Source: Nemopilema nomurai
Taxonomy: Eukaryota; Cnidaria; Scyphozoa; Rhizostomeae; Rhizostomatidae
Length of the DNA: 64,000 nt
Direction: 5' to 3'
NCBI GenBank assembly: GCA_003864495.1
Contig: ML133503.1
Location: 992,001-1,056,000 of the forward strand
In this document: in pieces, positions 25,232 to 37,500 of the stretch
Position numbering within the stretch: the stretch's first letter is position 1
Layout: each line of letters opens with the position of its first letter
Notes under the pieces: generated by a model
Databases searched by the model: none
Told to the model about the DNA's origin: nothing
The model's input: the letters and a program-made list of their open reading frames with translations, nothing else
Position numbers and translations under genes: made by a program

Positions 25232-26377
25232 ATGAACACGACTCGGAGAGCCGACGTGTGCCAGGCAAAGACGGTAGGCGCTCAAGTGGGGTACGTCATC
25301 TTCCTTTTCTTCGTGCTGGTACTTACCCTTTGCGGTAACAGCTTCGTGTGTCTGACTATAGCACTGTGCAGACAATTGCGTAGACACATCACAAACTATT
25401 TCATATTCTTTTTGGCAATAAGTGACATTGCAGTCGGAGTCGTCTGCTTGCCATTTCGGATATACATCGCCTCGAGCAACGGTTACTTTTGCGCCCAGAA
25501 GGGATTCTGTGTCTTGTACCTGATTCTGGATACAACCACAGGAGTCGCTTCTGTCACCAATCTGCTCATCATTGCCCTCGACCGCCGCTTCATGATCACA
25601 ATGCCCTACCGATACCCGCTGGTAATGAACCGAAAGCGCGCAATCGTCATTTCGCTGTGCGTCTGGGTCTATGCCCATCTCTGGAGCTGGTCTTCAGTGG
25701 TCTCCTGGACAGCCGAGCCCAAGATGTCGATATCGACATTCGGTCAGCGGTGCTTCAACAACAACATGAACTTCCTGGTCACCTTCATCATTCTGGTGTA
25801 CTTCGTACCGCTAAGCATCATGGGAGTGGTGTACGGAAGCATCTTGAGAATCGCCAGGCAGCAGGCCCGAGGCATCAAGCAGCTCGAAGTATCCACAGAC
25901 CGGCGAGAAAGCAGAAAGCGGGCAAGGGAGAGGAAGGCCACTAAAACATTGGCCATTATATACGGCGCATTTGTCATCTGTTGGCTGCCGAACTGCATAA
26001 TTGCCGTTGCAACGACGTTCTGCCCCGAGTGTTTTAAATCCTTGAACCAAAACAATCCAACGCTGTTCACGCTGATTAGAATAACCTTCGTCGAAGTGCT
26101 GCCACCACTGAACTCCGCCATGAATCCGTTCATATACGCAATTTTCAACAGGCAGTTTAGAAGCGCGTTCAAGGAGTTCCTGCTTCGGAGGAGGGCGACC
26201 ATCCTGCTTGATTCCGACAACGGGGTCTCGCGGCTGCCACTCACCAAAAGAGCCATCAACAAGTGGGCCAGCAACCTGAACGGCAACCACCATCGCCAGT
26301 CGACAGTGGAGAACGGGAGTGTCTGTATACTGGAGAATGGCCACGACCCGGCGGTGCATAACGAGACGGTTCTGTGA
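25232..26377 (+). CDS. Class A (rhodopsin-like) GPCR, amine-receptor-like, single exon
   Basis: This is a 381-residue plasma-membrane receptor that should couple ligand binding to heterotrimeric G proteins. Seven hydrophobic segments carry the class A signatures: N36 (1.50, CGNS), D65 (2.50, LAISD), C93 (3.25) paired with C174 in ECL2, D117-R118 (DRR instead of DRY), W145 (4.50), P193 (5.50), Y201 (5.58), CWLP at 250-253 and NPFIY at 298-302 followed by helix 8. D100 falls exactly at 3.32, the amine-binding aspartate of aminergic receptors. However, 5.42, 5.43 and 5.46 are not serines, 6.51-6.52 are Asn-Cys, and 7.40/7.43 are Val/Pro rather than Trp/Tyr. N2 is an N-glycosylation site (NTT). 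ICL3 is short and very basic. The tail ends NETVL, a class I PDZ-type motif. The start has A at -3 and is the first ATG after a promoter-like TATA box. The ligand is unknown; an amine-like ligand is inference. There are no frameshifts and the length is normal. Confidence 0.93.
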   Translation: MNTTRRADVCQAKTVGAQVGYVIFLFFVLVLTLCGNSFVCLTIALCRQLRRHITNYFIFFLAISDIAVGVVCLPFRIYIASSNGYFCAQKGFCVLYLILDTTTGVASVTNLLIIALDRRFMITMPYRYPLVMNRKRAIVISLCVWVYAHLWSWSSVVSWTAEPKMSISTFGQRCFNNNMNFLVTFIILVYFVPLSIMGVVYGSILRIARQQARGIKQLEVSTDRRESRKRARERKATKTLAIIYGAFVICWLPNCIIAVATTFCPECFKSLNQNNPTLFTLIRITFVEVLPPLNSAMNPFIYAIFNRQFRSAFKEFLLRRRATILLDSDNGVSRLPLTKRAINKWASNLNGNHHRQSTVENGSVCILENGHDPAVHNETVL

Positions 26378-29300
26378 GGGACGCCCCCTTTCGAGGGGTG
26401 CAAGTTATCGCCAGACATGCTACCCAATCATCTGGGAGGAGCTTCATTGAGTCTGGCGTTGTAACAGAGCTGATGCTGTCTCTGATTCCTCTGTTACTTT
26501 GAGTACTCTAGCAAAGATGGACGCAAGAGACAAACCACTCACTATGTGGTATTAAACTGACTGATCATATTAACGAAGAGGAGGGTTATATAGGTGAAAA
26601 CCAAGCTAGCATGATAATTACGTATGCTAATTAATACAGATAGTCCTACTACAGTTATACGGGGAGATTAGACAGCAAGCAACGAGGTATTAAAAGCCAA
26701 TTAGTTAGATAAAAAGATAGCATCAAATACGTAACGTAGTTTGAATGGTGAACATTGGATGATACTGCCCGACTGAACTAAAACCTAAGCAAGCACAGGG
26801 CGTCTAAGCTAACGATATATTTACAAAACGCATTGAAGTGAAGATTTATCAGTTTTAATGATTAAGAATAGAAATGTAATGATGCCTGTATCTTGTGATG
26901 ATGTTGTCTTTAGTGAGTAGGTTGAACTCCCTTATCGCCCATTTTCCCTTTGAACATACTAAAGTTGCACTCTAACTAGGATTTTTCAGCCTACACAGCA
27001 GCTAAAACTTCCCTAATGCAGCCACTGGTACTTGGATTACAATAGAAATGTTGCGTTTACGCAGCTTCCAATTATTATTCGTTTCTTGCTGCTGGTTTTC
27101 TACCAAGTAAAGAATACCCTGGTACGTCTATCCATATACTACGCCTTCTTTGAGGACTTCAAGTTTGCAATACAGGCTATGCTACTTGATTTCCAATTAC
27201 AAGGTACCACATACTTCTGGATCCCATGCCCCTAGCTCAGGTTTTACGACACTGCCCCGTTCAAAGTGATGTACAACAACTTAACTCAGGATATAGTTCC
27301 GTGTCAGTCCATTTATTGTTCTGTTAACTATAACCCCTTCGCCCTTACAGACTTCGAAAACGAAGGTTATTGCTTGAAATCTACACTTAACTGGAAAGAA
27401 AACCTTGAAGCTAATTATATGTGAATTATAAGTAAGATATGCGAGTGAATATAAATAATAGATTACAATCTCACCTCATCTCACCTACTGTTAATGCTAT
27501 TAAGGGAGCATTGACTCAGGTTATGTTAATGTAATAATACTAATTTCTCTGGCGTTCAGAGTGACATATTCCCTAAAATATTGCGCTTGATCACCACATT
27601 AAAGTTGAAAATCGTTTAACAACGACATTTGCTGTACACTGATCAGGCTAGCTTTATCTACTTACAAAGGTGTCTTTTTCTACTTTACTTCAGGATAGCG
27701 CCAAAAATCTGAAAATTTCAAGACTTCATTTCATTTACGTACTGGAAGTTGGGTGGAAAAATGTTGAAAAAATGTTTAGTATAGCAGAATTTCCGAATAG
27801 CATTGGTAGTGAAAGCATAACTTTGTATGTACTTTCTTGTTCAACACTCTTGGGTATGCAAGCACCGGGAATGACTAAAGCTTACAAAAGAAACAACCAG
27901 CTAAGGATACAGAACACTCAAGGGTTGTAAGAAGAGCGCATAATTGGCTTTCTAGTAACCAATCAGCCTGCAAATAAAACAATCTTTCAGTTCAAGTAAA
28001 ATTCTTTTAGGAGAGTTCAAGTAAATGGCAACACTTTCTGTAATCATGTAGAAAGACTCCAAAACTTCTAGACGACAAGAGACTTAGTAATAGAGCAATT
28101 GAAAAGTGCAGAGAAATCTAAACCTACGCTTTTGATAATATCTTTCTCTGATTATTTGGTTGTTCTGTTCCTCCCAGTACTCTGCTCCTCTCAAAAGTTT
28201 ATACTTCACTACTTTCTAGGCAGACGAAAAACATTAGCACTTGCATTCAAAGTTCATGAGGATGGAATGTATTATTTTCGCAATGTGTTAGATTAGAATG
28301 ATATAAACAGCGTCAGAAAGAATGTCAGATCAGCTCTCCAACTGCGGCTGATTAAACTGGTCAGCCTATTAAAAAATGAATTTGAAAGTTTGAAAATGCA
28401 AATTTCTACAAGGCCAACTAACTGATAGAAGCAAATGGTTTTTGGTTTACATGCACTAGAATCATTCATCATCACCAGACACAAGAGAAAACATGCTGAT
28501 AATTTTTCTATAATTTCACACTAGATGACCATCTTGAGAAAAAGGGTCTTGACAGGAAGTGATGGTTAAGACGAAGATTATGATGGCATGCATTGGGTTT
28601 CAGAGTAGCTCGATATCTTTAAAACAACTTCTAAGTCATAGAGAAGGAAAATGGCCTTTACAATAATCTTTGAAAAGTTTCTTCATCTGACACTCATAAA
28701 GGAAAATAATGTCGAAGAAGAACGATATGACAACGTAGGAGCATAGGCCATTTTCGTCTTTCTTATTGACAAAATTCATGACGTAGTTTTGGCGTTACAA
28801 ATTTGAAGAATGTTCAGTCAATGAAGTTCTTGGATAATTTTTGGAAAACTTTGTGCTGCAACAAAAATTTCTCTCCATATCAAAAGTATCACAAAGCAGG
28901 TAATTTGCTTAAAATGCGGTATTATGCTTTGTTTTGTACGAAACATGCATAATTGGCACATTACATCCTTGTTTGGTAATTTTCAAGCATTCTTGCTCAT
29001 TACACCGAACCTTTTATCTCTTTAAGCGCTTTTTATGAACAACTAAGTGGATCTTTACTTCTTGTTTTCGTTGCGCAAACAGCTTATAAATTGGCCAGGC
29101 AGAGCTTTCAAGATCCATCCTATGTATTGATAAAAGGTTGAGTGGAAGCTAGTGCTGGGTATGGTATAAAGACTGGAATTTATAATTTCTGCCCAAGCTA
29201 CTTTGCTGGTGGCCGGGGAATTTTCGATCGAAAAGGGATGACGTCATGCTGATCCTTGCTAGTAAAAGTTGGAAGATCAGTAATATTGTACGACAAGGGC

Positions 29301-32300
29301 CTAATCAGACGTTTCCATCTTGGCAGCCAGTGAGATCTCCGCGGTCACTGCCAGCATGTCAGCATGTCTTTTTCTTGCAATTGAAAGGCCTCTCTGACGC
29401 AACCAGTATTAGACAGAGCATTAGCCTTTATCATATAACACAGAACTCTATGCTCTATGGTACTTCATCATGTTTTGGATGCTTGCAGGAGTGCTTGGTG
29501 CAGAAAGGAGAGACTTAATGCCAACTGAGTAATCAGCTTTAGTTGGAAATTGCTTATCATCATTGAAAGTTTCCTGTGTGCAGTATGATCTGCAAAGTCG
29601 TCATATGGATCTCTTCTATTCACGAATCACTATTATAAATTCGATTTAAGATAATCACAAATCTAAGCCACACTCTAGCAGTTACCAAGAGCTTAAGGCC
29701 ATGCTTTAGGCTGTTTCAAATCGCACGAAACCTCACAAGTGCTGCAGCTGTCCACAGTTCACTGGTCGTAGAATGGAGTTCAAGTCTCAAACTAAGTCGA
29801 TTATGTGACTCGTCGGCTCTACTAGGCTTGAAAATTTATTGCATTTAACAGCCATCATTACGCCTCAGGTGATTTATCTGAGTGATTTCAAAAGTAATCA
29901 AGTCTGACTGTGCTGAAGACTGTTGCTTTTGACGTCCATGAAAGCGTAGGAGCATTTTAAAGTGTTCATTTCAGCTTGCTGTCTTGGAAAGAAATTTCTC
30001 TTCTTAAACCCGTGTTTTGATACTTTTTTGAATTTAGCAAAATAATACATTTTACTACTTATACCACAGTTAATTATGAAAAGTTATGCAGTCGAAAAAT
30101 TATGCCAATTAGGATTTGTCAAGGAGGCTAACTTCGAAATGGTGGGTTTTTTACATAATTGGCTGCAATTTGATCCTGAAAAATTGAATATTTTACTTCA
30201 AATGATTCTCAACAAATTGAAATGACATCATCTAAATAAGTATTAATAAAATTATAGCTGATTGAATAGCAACAAAAGTGAGCACATTATTTTCTGGAAA
30301 GCTGGTAGAATGACAAACTTATTATTAAGATTACAGCAGTCGGTGTTGTAAAATGCCAAGAACATAAATTCTTTTCAGAGGTAAAGAAGACGTTCACTTT
30401 GTTGTTTTGCTCTGGAACATGCGTCATTATCTAAAGGGATCAAATGTGAAGATGAATTCACCACTTTCCCTTTTCCTGCTTTCCTGCATTACTCAGCCAT
30501 TGTCTAAATGATATCCTGATCAACATAGTCTAGTGAATGCTCAAGTTACTGTCTCACGCTGCAAAGTTCTATAGAATTTTGAAATCGCTTTTTGGGGTGG
30601 ACGTACCCCACCGTTATAGTGATAGGCATAGGAGCTTATTTGGAAAACTTCTGAAAAACATGACCAAAAGTCAGCAGTAATCGAGCAATTGCTAGGCTCA
30701 TATGTGTTAGATATCATTGGGTGCAAAGGAGAGGTCGTCTTAATTCTGAAGCCTATTTAGCAAGCAGCTCGGTGTGACATGCAATTGATAAAACATTCTC
30801 CATACTTTATTACGCTGTCAACTATAGCATTTCTGAGCAATCATTTGAACTATCCTTGGTAATTTTCTAAACGCACCTGTGGGTGTTTTGGTCTTAAAAT
30901 TCGTTCTTGCATTATTAACACGCGCCATTGCAGATTTTGCTGCAATTTGAATCTGATTTGTCCCGAGAACAGAACTCTTGTTCAAAGCTGGTGATTTCTC
31001 ACAGAAGTTACATTTACTACCATTTAATAATAGGTCTCAAATAACAGTTAACTGGTCTTTAAATGACAGACATTTAAGTTAACCAATTCACCAGACGAAT
31101 TGATTTTGAGCAAGAACCATTAAATTGAATGCTAGGTATTTGAATAAATGTATGGTCGGCTTGTTTTATTCTTCAATATTTAATATTAACATCTCAGAAG
31201 ATTCAAATCAAACTTGCATGGACTCAAATATCGTAGGGCTGTCTGTTCACCGTGGAAAGAGAAGTCCTCGATTTTCCAACCTTTTGAGTCTGTGACTCAT
31301 CTATAAAAGCATAAAGGTATATGACTTCCTGGCACCAGATGGAAAGTCTCAAGTAACCACATGTTAGGTAATGTTAATCATAATGTTAGGTTCGCTACAT
31401 CTCGATAACTTCATAAATAAGGTTGTTCTACGATTTAGAAAATAGTATTGATGACATTGCGACAACGATATATGCACAATTATGCGAGAAGAGATATGCA
31501 CCCATAATCATGTAAACATTTGTGTTTTGTTGAATTCTTTGGGGGCGTTCAAAGCTCCCGAGATGGACTTTACAAATCTTGGCGGTTGGCAAAAAGTACG
31601 ATTGAACAGCTAAGGATCTTAATTTAGAAACTTAAAAAACTTTCAGCACCATCCATATTGTCAAGGCAAATAAACATCCATTGCAGATTGACCTTTCGTA
31701 CAACGGTAATTGTTTCATAACTTTGCTCAGACCATGCAGGCTGTAAATCAAAGTTCAAACAGCGGTTTGGCTGCAAGAGACATTTTAACACGGCAGCTGC
31801 AACGTGTGTTCATTTTTTCGACTTGTTTTGATATTCGTGCCTAGCACGCTGTTATTTCGGTGCATTGAAGGTCAAATGATCTGAGTTATCAGTCTTTTGC
31901 AAGCAAGAAAGGAGACTATTTGTTGCGTCCTGGCTAGAGTTGTCGACTACTGTGCATTTCAAAAGCCACTGATGCAGGAATGGATTCTTGCCCACTGAAC
32001 CGTCTGTACAATCTCTATTTACCTTTCAAAGAATATTGCTTTTGTAAAATCGACCAGGAGAAAGGAAAGAAGATATAAACCTATATATCACACAAGTTTT
32101 CTAAGAACCTGCTGTAAAAAGGCAACACCAATTTTGTAGAGAAATATACTAAAGTTGCGAAATCTCATTTCAATAAATGAATGTAATAAACGAATAGTAG
32201 TCATATATCTAAAATTCCTAAAGAAAAAGGTTGAAAATTGAACAGAAAACTCATTATGGTTTATACCCAGGACCTTGGAGATGCTCAAATTCTATATATT

Positions 32301-34497
32301 GATCGCAAGGTGCTTTATATTTTGCACTGTTGCCTTACTTTGTCTTTAAGTTTATAAATATATATCTTGTTGTTATGAATCTGCTTTAAGAATATCCACT
32401 TGTAAAATAAACCGAAATGGAAAGAAGAAAGGAGTTAAAAAATTAGAGCTAATGTGATCAATATTAGCAATTAACAATAAAGAGGACGCAAGATCTCAAA
32501 CAGCGACTAGCCTTCTCTTAAGAAAATATACAGGTGAAAAAAGCTCCGCATTTGTTGAAAGGGAACAATTTAAAGAGATTCTAATCAAATCAGTAGTCTT
32601 ATGCAGTAAAATTTTACAATGTTTTTATCAAAAATTAAATAGATAAAACTTGGCTTCCTTAGAAATGAAATATTATCGTGCCCAGATGAAATGCTACGAT
32701 CAAGCAAAGAGGTTTCTGTTGATTTAGCGTCTCAACAAGGTGTAACAAGATTTTCGTCTAATTGGATCACATCTTATGTAAAAGCAAGCTTTGAGAAAAT
32801 AATTAGCAAAAAAGGATGCACTCGAAGAAAATCTCGATGACCCTGGCTAAATCAAAACTCAACACAGTGCAAACCATGCAGGATAAAGGATAGGATCTCA
32901 GTTCCTCCAAGCAGATGTTTCGTTTCCTTTCACTTTGCATAATCCGCTAATGGTAACAGTTTGCACTGTGTTCCAATCTAACGTGTGCAGTTTAGTCGTG
33001 ACCCAGAAGTTGTTCAATACCTTGCAGCTTTATCGTTGAATTGGACTTGTGATTTGTTCTCGATAAAGGCAAATCAAACAAAGAAGAATATTGCCCTTGA
33101 GAAAGCGCCAATGCGGCCCGTGTTTTTTATCAAGAGTTTCAAGTGCCTGTCGGTTGAAGAAATGACCCAAGTTTCACTTATCAGGATAGTTACCTAAAAA
33201 CAGAACAAGGTGCCTGAAAGTGGGTTGATCTTAGAGCTCTTTTATCAAAGGGCAAAAATAGAAGTCATCAGCAGTAAAGTATAGATTCGTATTATTCCCC
33301 TAAACAGAAGTTTTATGACTATAAAAACCTTGAACTATCAGCAACAACGTGACAAGGATTAAAATTACCTTCTTAAACTTCAGCTTGAAAACCTTTCGTA
33401 GATAATGCTCAGGCTGTTTCCAAGGTTAGAACTCAAGTTATGGTATAAAATGGTCTTGTTTTCTTGTCCAAAGATATGGAATTCTGTTTTTAAAGGAAAT
33501 TACATAAAAGAATGCAAGTCAATTCAAAGTTCTTAGAATTCATTTTTAATTCAAAGCGCCTGCAATGTCCGTCTAGATAACTTCCATAATGCAATCTCTT
33601 AAAATTCTTTGCTCATACCAAAGCCTGTCTCATATCGAAAGGCATAACGGTTTGCGCAGGGCCTCCAAAGTAAGAGGCCTTACTGATTGAGATGGATTAG
33701 CCTTCAACTAAGGGAAGCTGATCAGCGTATCAACACGCTTTCCTGTCTGCAAGAAAAAGCCTTGCTTGGGGCTCTTTTGAGCAAATCTTCACTGCCAGAG
33801 ATCTTGGCTAAATGGAAAGGAGGATCGCGTATCATCTATACCCGCATGATTTTGGCATCTATGCCGGGAGCCAAGCAAGAATTTTCCCAAAAATGCTGGC
33901 GGTGACATTTCATAACGACGAATAATCGAAAGTAAAGCATGATTTGATCAAAATGAAAAAAACTCGCTCAAGGGGGATGGGCAGCACGGAGCTAATTTCT
34001 GCGCTATTTCGGTGTAAGACATTCGCTGCAGAATAAAGCCTTGAATGCACCCTTTAAAGTCATTCCCCCTCTACCGAAGAACAGTCTCTTAAGTATTAAG
34101 CGAGGCTGTTGCCGAATCGATATGACTCCACGAAAAACACATTCGCAGAGATCCTCGAAATGAAGTTTGTATGCAAACAGATGGATGACCTCTTTCTGTG
34201 AGCAGAATTTCATTATCTACACAAGAATAAAGAGATCCGTAAATGATTAAACGAACTGTCGCAGTTTTCGTCTTAAACGATGCTATTTCTGAGATATATA
34301 GCCAGCCTTGAGAGACTCTGAATTGCTTTGATTTGTAGATCCAAGGGTAGAACTTGCTCTGATTTCTCTTGGCTTTACTGTATTTTGGAACACCACGATA
34401 ATTCCTGAAGTATACACGACAATTGATTTTTTATAAATAGGTGACATGTCGTTGATTGGTTAGACAATAAATTGATAAAACGATTTCTTCAAGAAAA
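26378..34497. other. No gene recognised (includes GPCR 3' flank)
   Basis: The GPCR 3' UTR presumably occupies the first few hundred bases; ATTAAA near 26,552 is one possible poly(A) signal. Beyond that, open frames are short and lack domains (for example 27,032-27,235 and 27,670-27,930, plus). I found no exon chain, tRNA or transposase remnant. Confidence 0.4.
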
Positions 34498-34542
34498 GGT
34501 TCTTTTTACGGGATTGTAGCAAACAATCTCGATAAAAAGAAC
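34498..34542. repeat. Near-perfect hairpin, ~20-bp stem, 5-nt loop
   Basis: Left arm GGTTCTTTTTACGGGATTGT (34,498-34,517), loop AGCAA, right arm ACAATCTCGATAAAAAGAAC (34,523-34,542). The arms pair with about 18 Watson-Crick pairs, one G-U and one bulged base. In AT-rich unique DNA this is longer than expected by chance. It may be a cruciform, a MITE relic or a small-RNA precursor. Confidence 0.65.
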
Positions 34543-37500
34543 GTTCTTTCAATGGTCATTATGACGTAACAACTGAGAGACTCATATACTAAGCAGCTCA
34601 AGCTTACAAAGAAATTAGATGTTACATAATTTGAGAATATTTGCTACCTGAAAATTCGCAAAAAATTAGGTAAAGGTTCATCATGAAATGTAGGCCATTA
34701 AATTGTCCTATTTAGACGTTGTATTAGGGATAAATATGTCAATGAGGCTCCACAGGTTTATTGACATTTGCTGCCATATAGACAGACCCGTACCACATTG
34801 CAAGGCATCAGGCCTTCTGTAATGATTAGCTATTCTAAAACGCCATGCCTTAGAATGCAAGGCATCACCATTCTATGATTACTGGTGATGATGGATTATG
34901 CAGTCGGGTGTAAAGGAAAACTAAATTGGACAAGAATCAGTTTCAAATAAGGAACCAAATCGACCAGTATTTGCAGCGCTTTGGTGCCAGAAGGTCTGAA
35001 GGCATACTATATGTATTACCTTATAAACCTTTACTGCGATTCTTATAGTCAAATGCTCAATACCTCTTTTTACGTTTAACTTACAAGCAGATGTGCAATG
35101 GTGAAGCTCTGCGACAACCATCCTCAGAGTCTTAGATTGTATGGTATTGAGAACTGATGGCTCAAATGATACCTAAAGGCAAAGAAGAAAGCATGCTTCG
35201 TAAGTGCAATATTGGCTTAGGAACAAAAGCAACTCCTTTCTTTCACTCCTTTCATAAAGCAACGCAGACAACGATTTGCTGCTGGACTTTTCAGTGCATT
35301 CATAGCAGGACCGTGGGTTTCAATTACTGAATATTCTGTAATGAGTTTGCCAGTTATCTTTCCTAGTTCTCTCAAGTACAAAGATAAATTTTGAAAAGCC
35401 AAACTCTCGAGGAGAAGTCACTTCCTGATGCTGATGTTGTCGGCCAGGACATTCACCGAAAAGGGTCAGCACGAGCCCTTTCCGGTAGAGATCCTTACCT
35501 TTTTGGGTACGATTAGAAAAAATCCATTTAGATCCGTACCTTCATCGGTGCTTTGTTAACGGGTGGATACGGATTCGCAAACGCAAGTAAAACGTCAAAA
35601 TGAAAATAAACAATCGCCTTGTCATTGCTTGTGCTTAAATTAAAAAGAAAAGGTTTGCTTTGGGTCCTTTAAAGTCTACAACCTGATCTCATGTAAACGC
35701 TCGTACATCATACCCATATAGTACCTGAAAGTCAGATTCTTTTGGAACAGCTTCTTAATCTCTAGTGTAAATGGGGCCTTGAGTTTTGCTTAAAATTCAT
35801 CTTTATAAAAGGCAAAACCATTTTTGCTGTACAGAACTTTTACTCTTAAGTGTCCCTGTGAATATTTTTTGTCGAAGAACGCATTGAATCGGAAATAAAC
35901 GGACTACCAGCCTTGTTCTGTGTCAATTTGAAACGTCCTGTTGAGAATTACCTTGCATATCTCAATCTTCTCTTCCTGAGTCTTTTTTTCTTGCGTCAGG
36001 TGCTGAAGCGAGGAAGTGGAGGATTTGAGTGCTTAGTTCTTAGGATTTGCATATTTTCGACGACTTTGTGGGACGAAGGGAAAACAAGTAGCAACAAAAT
36101 ACTTAGACTGTTCCAAGCAAGCGAGTCCTTTCAATTAGAACGTAAGGATGAGTTACATTATTGATGTCAACTGAGGTCATTACTCTCAGTTCTTTCCTTG
36201 GTCTGTTGACTGAAACGCCAACACCATAAAGGTTTTAGATAAAAAGTATCAGGTCACACAGTTTCCAAAGCAAAATCGCCTTGAAAAGAGGCAGGGCTGA
36301 TATGAAAACATCATTTTGTAAGTAAGGGAGTCAGTTCTCTTTGAATTGTTATTGATTTATAAAAAAAGCCTTGCACACCTGTATTACAATATTCAAACGG
36401 AATTTTTGCTTAGATTGACAAAATGACGAGTGGAATGGAAGACCTTTGGAAGTAGATTGCCGTATACAGGCACAAATTGCAATAGCAAGTTGATTTTTCA
36501 GCAGTTGAATGTATTTATTGTGCAGGGTAACAACGAGTCAAACTGACAGCGTAGAAGAAATGTTTCGTCTGTGGGACTGTACAAAATGTCTTTCAATCAG
36601 ATTTTAGGGCTCGAGAAGCCAATATCCCCTAAAACAACTTCCTTCCATGGCTTTTAAGGGAAAGGATAGGGAAAATCATATCATGTTCAAAGAGACTTAT
36701 TAGAGCAAATGAGATGCAATCTAGCCTATTGTAATCATTGATTAAGATAAATTATTTTTATCCTTGAAAAAATATTTGATAGAATTTATAAGGGGAATGA
36801 AATGAACTAGAAAGTTCGCTGGTCACGTGAGGTCCATGGTTAGTTGCAGCTGCAGAATATGTTGTGTGGATGGCCAAGTTGGTCATTATAGAAATATTGT
36901 AGAAAGGCTTTTAGGTTTCACGTTCAAGTAACTTTTCTTGAGGTTTTTCACAGGAGAAGAGTATTTGGCTTTTTTGCGCTTTGTATTTCATTTGATATTA
37001 GTTTAAAATTCAATTTTTCAATGCTAGGATGCGAAAGTTGTTGTCAATAGCTTCTTAGGGAATTTTACATTATCATCAGTGATTAAACTAGGAGACGGAA
37101 ATTTTTGGAGATCTGCCAAAAAATAACTACCTTGATAGACTGTACAAAGGATGCAATGAAATCTAACACAGAGTTTCGACGCCAGATGTATAGGGAAGTT
37201 TTCACGTGAAAATTTGTTTGAAAATGTGTTGCCAAAACTACCGTCAATTGACAATCGTGTTGGTATTAGCTTCTGGAAGGCTTTGTTAGCTTCTTAGAAG
37301 AAATTTGGTGTTGGACTATCTTGATCTTGTTCTTGCGGAGAGCCTTCAAGACCTGCTTTGAGTTACAGCTGGCATTCTCCCTCGAAAACTCAAAAATATT
37401 ATTTGAGGAAGATTTCAGGGTGCTACGTAATACTTTGAAAGAAATTGCAAACCCAAATTTGGATAGAGTGAGATGACTAATGGTGGAATTAATGAGAGGG

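Noticed and set aside
25744..26427. Minus-strand open frames up to 227 codons over the GPCR
   Set aside because: They are shadows of the GPCR coding sequence, which has all class A motifs in the plus frame.
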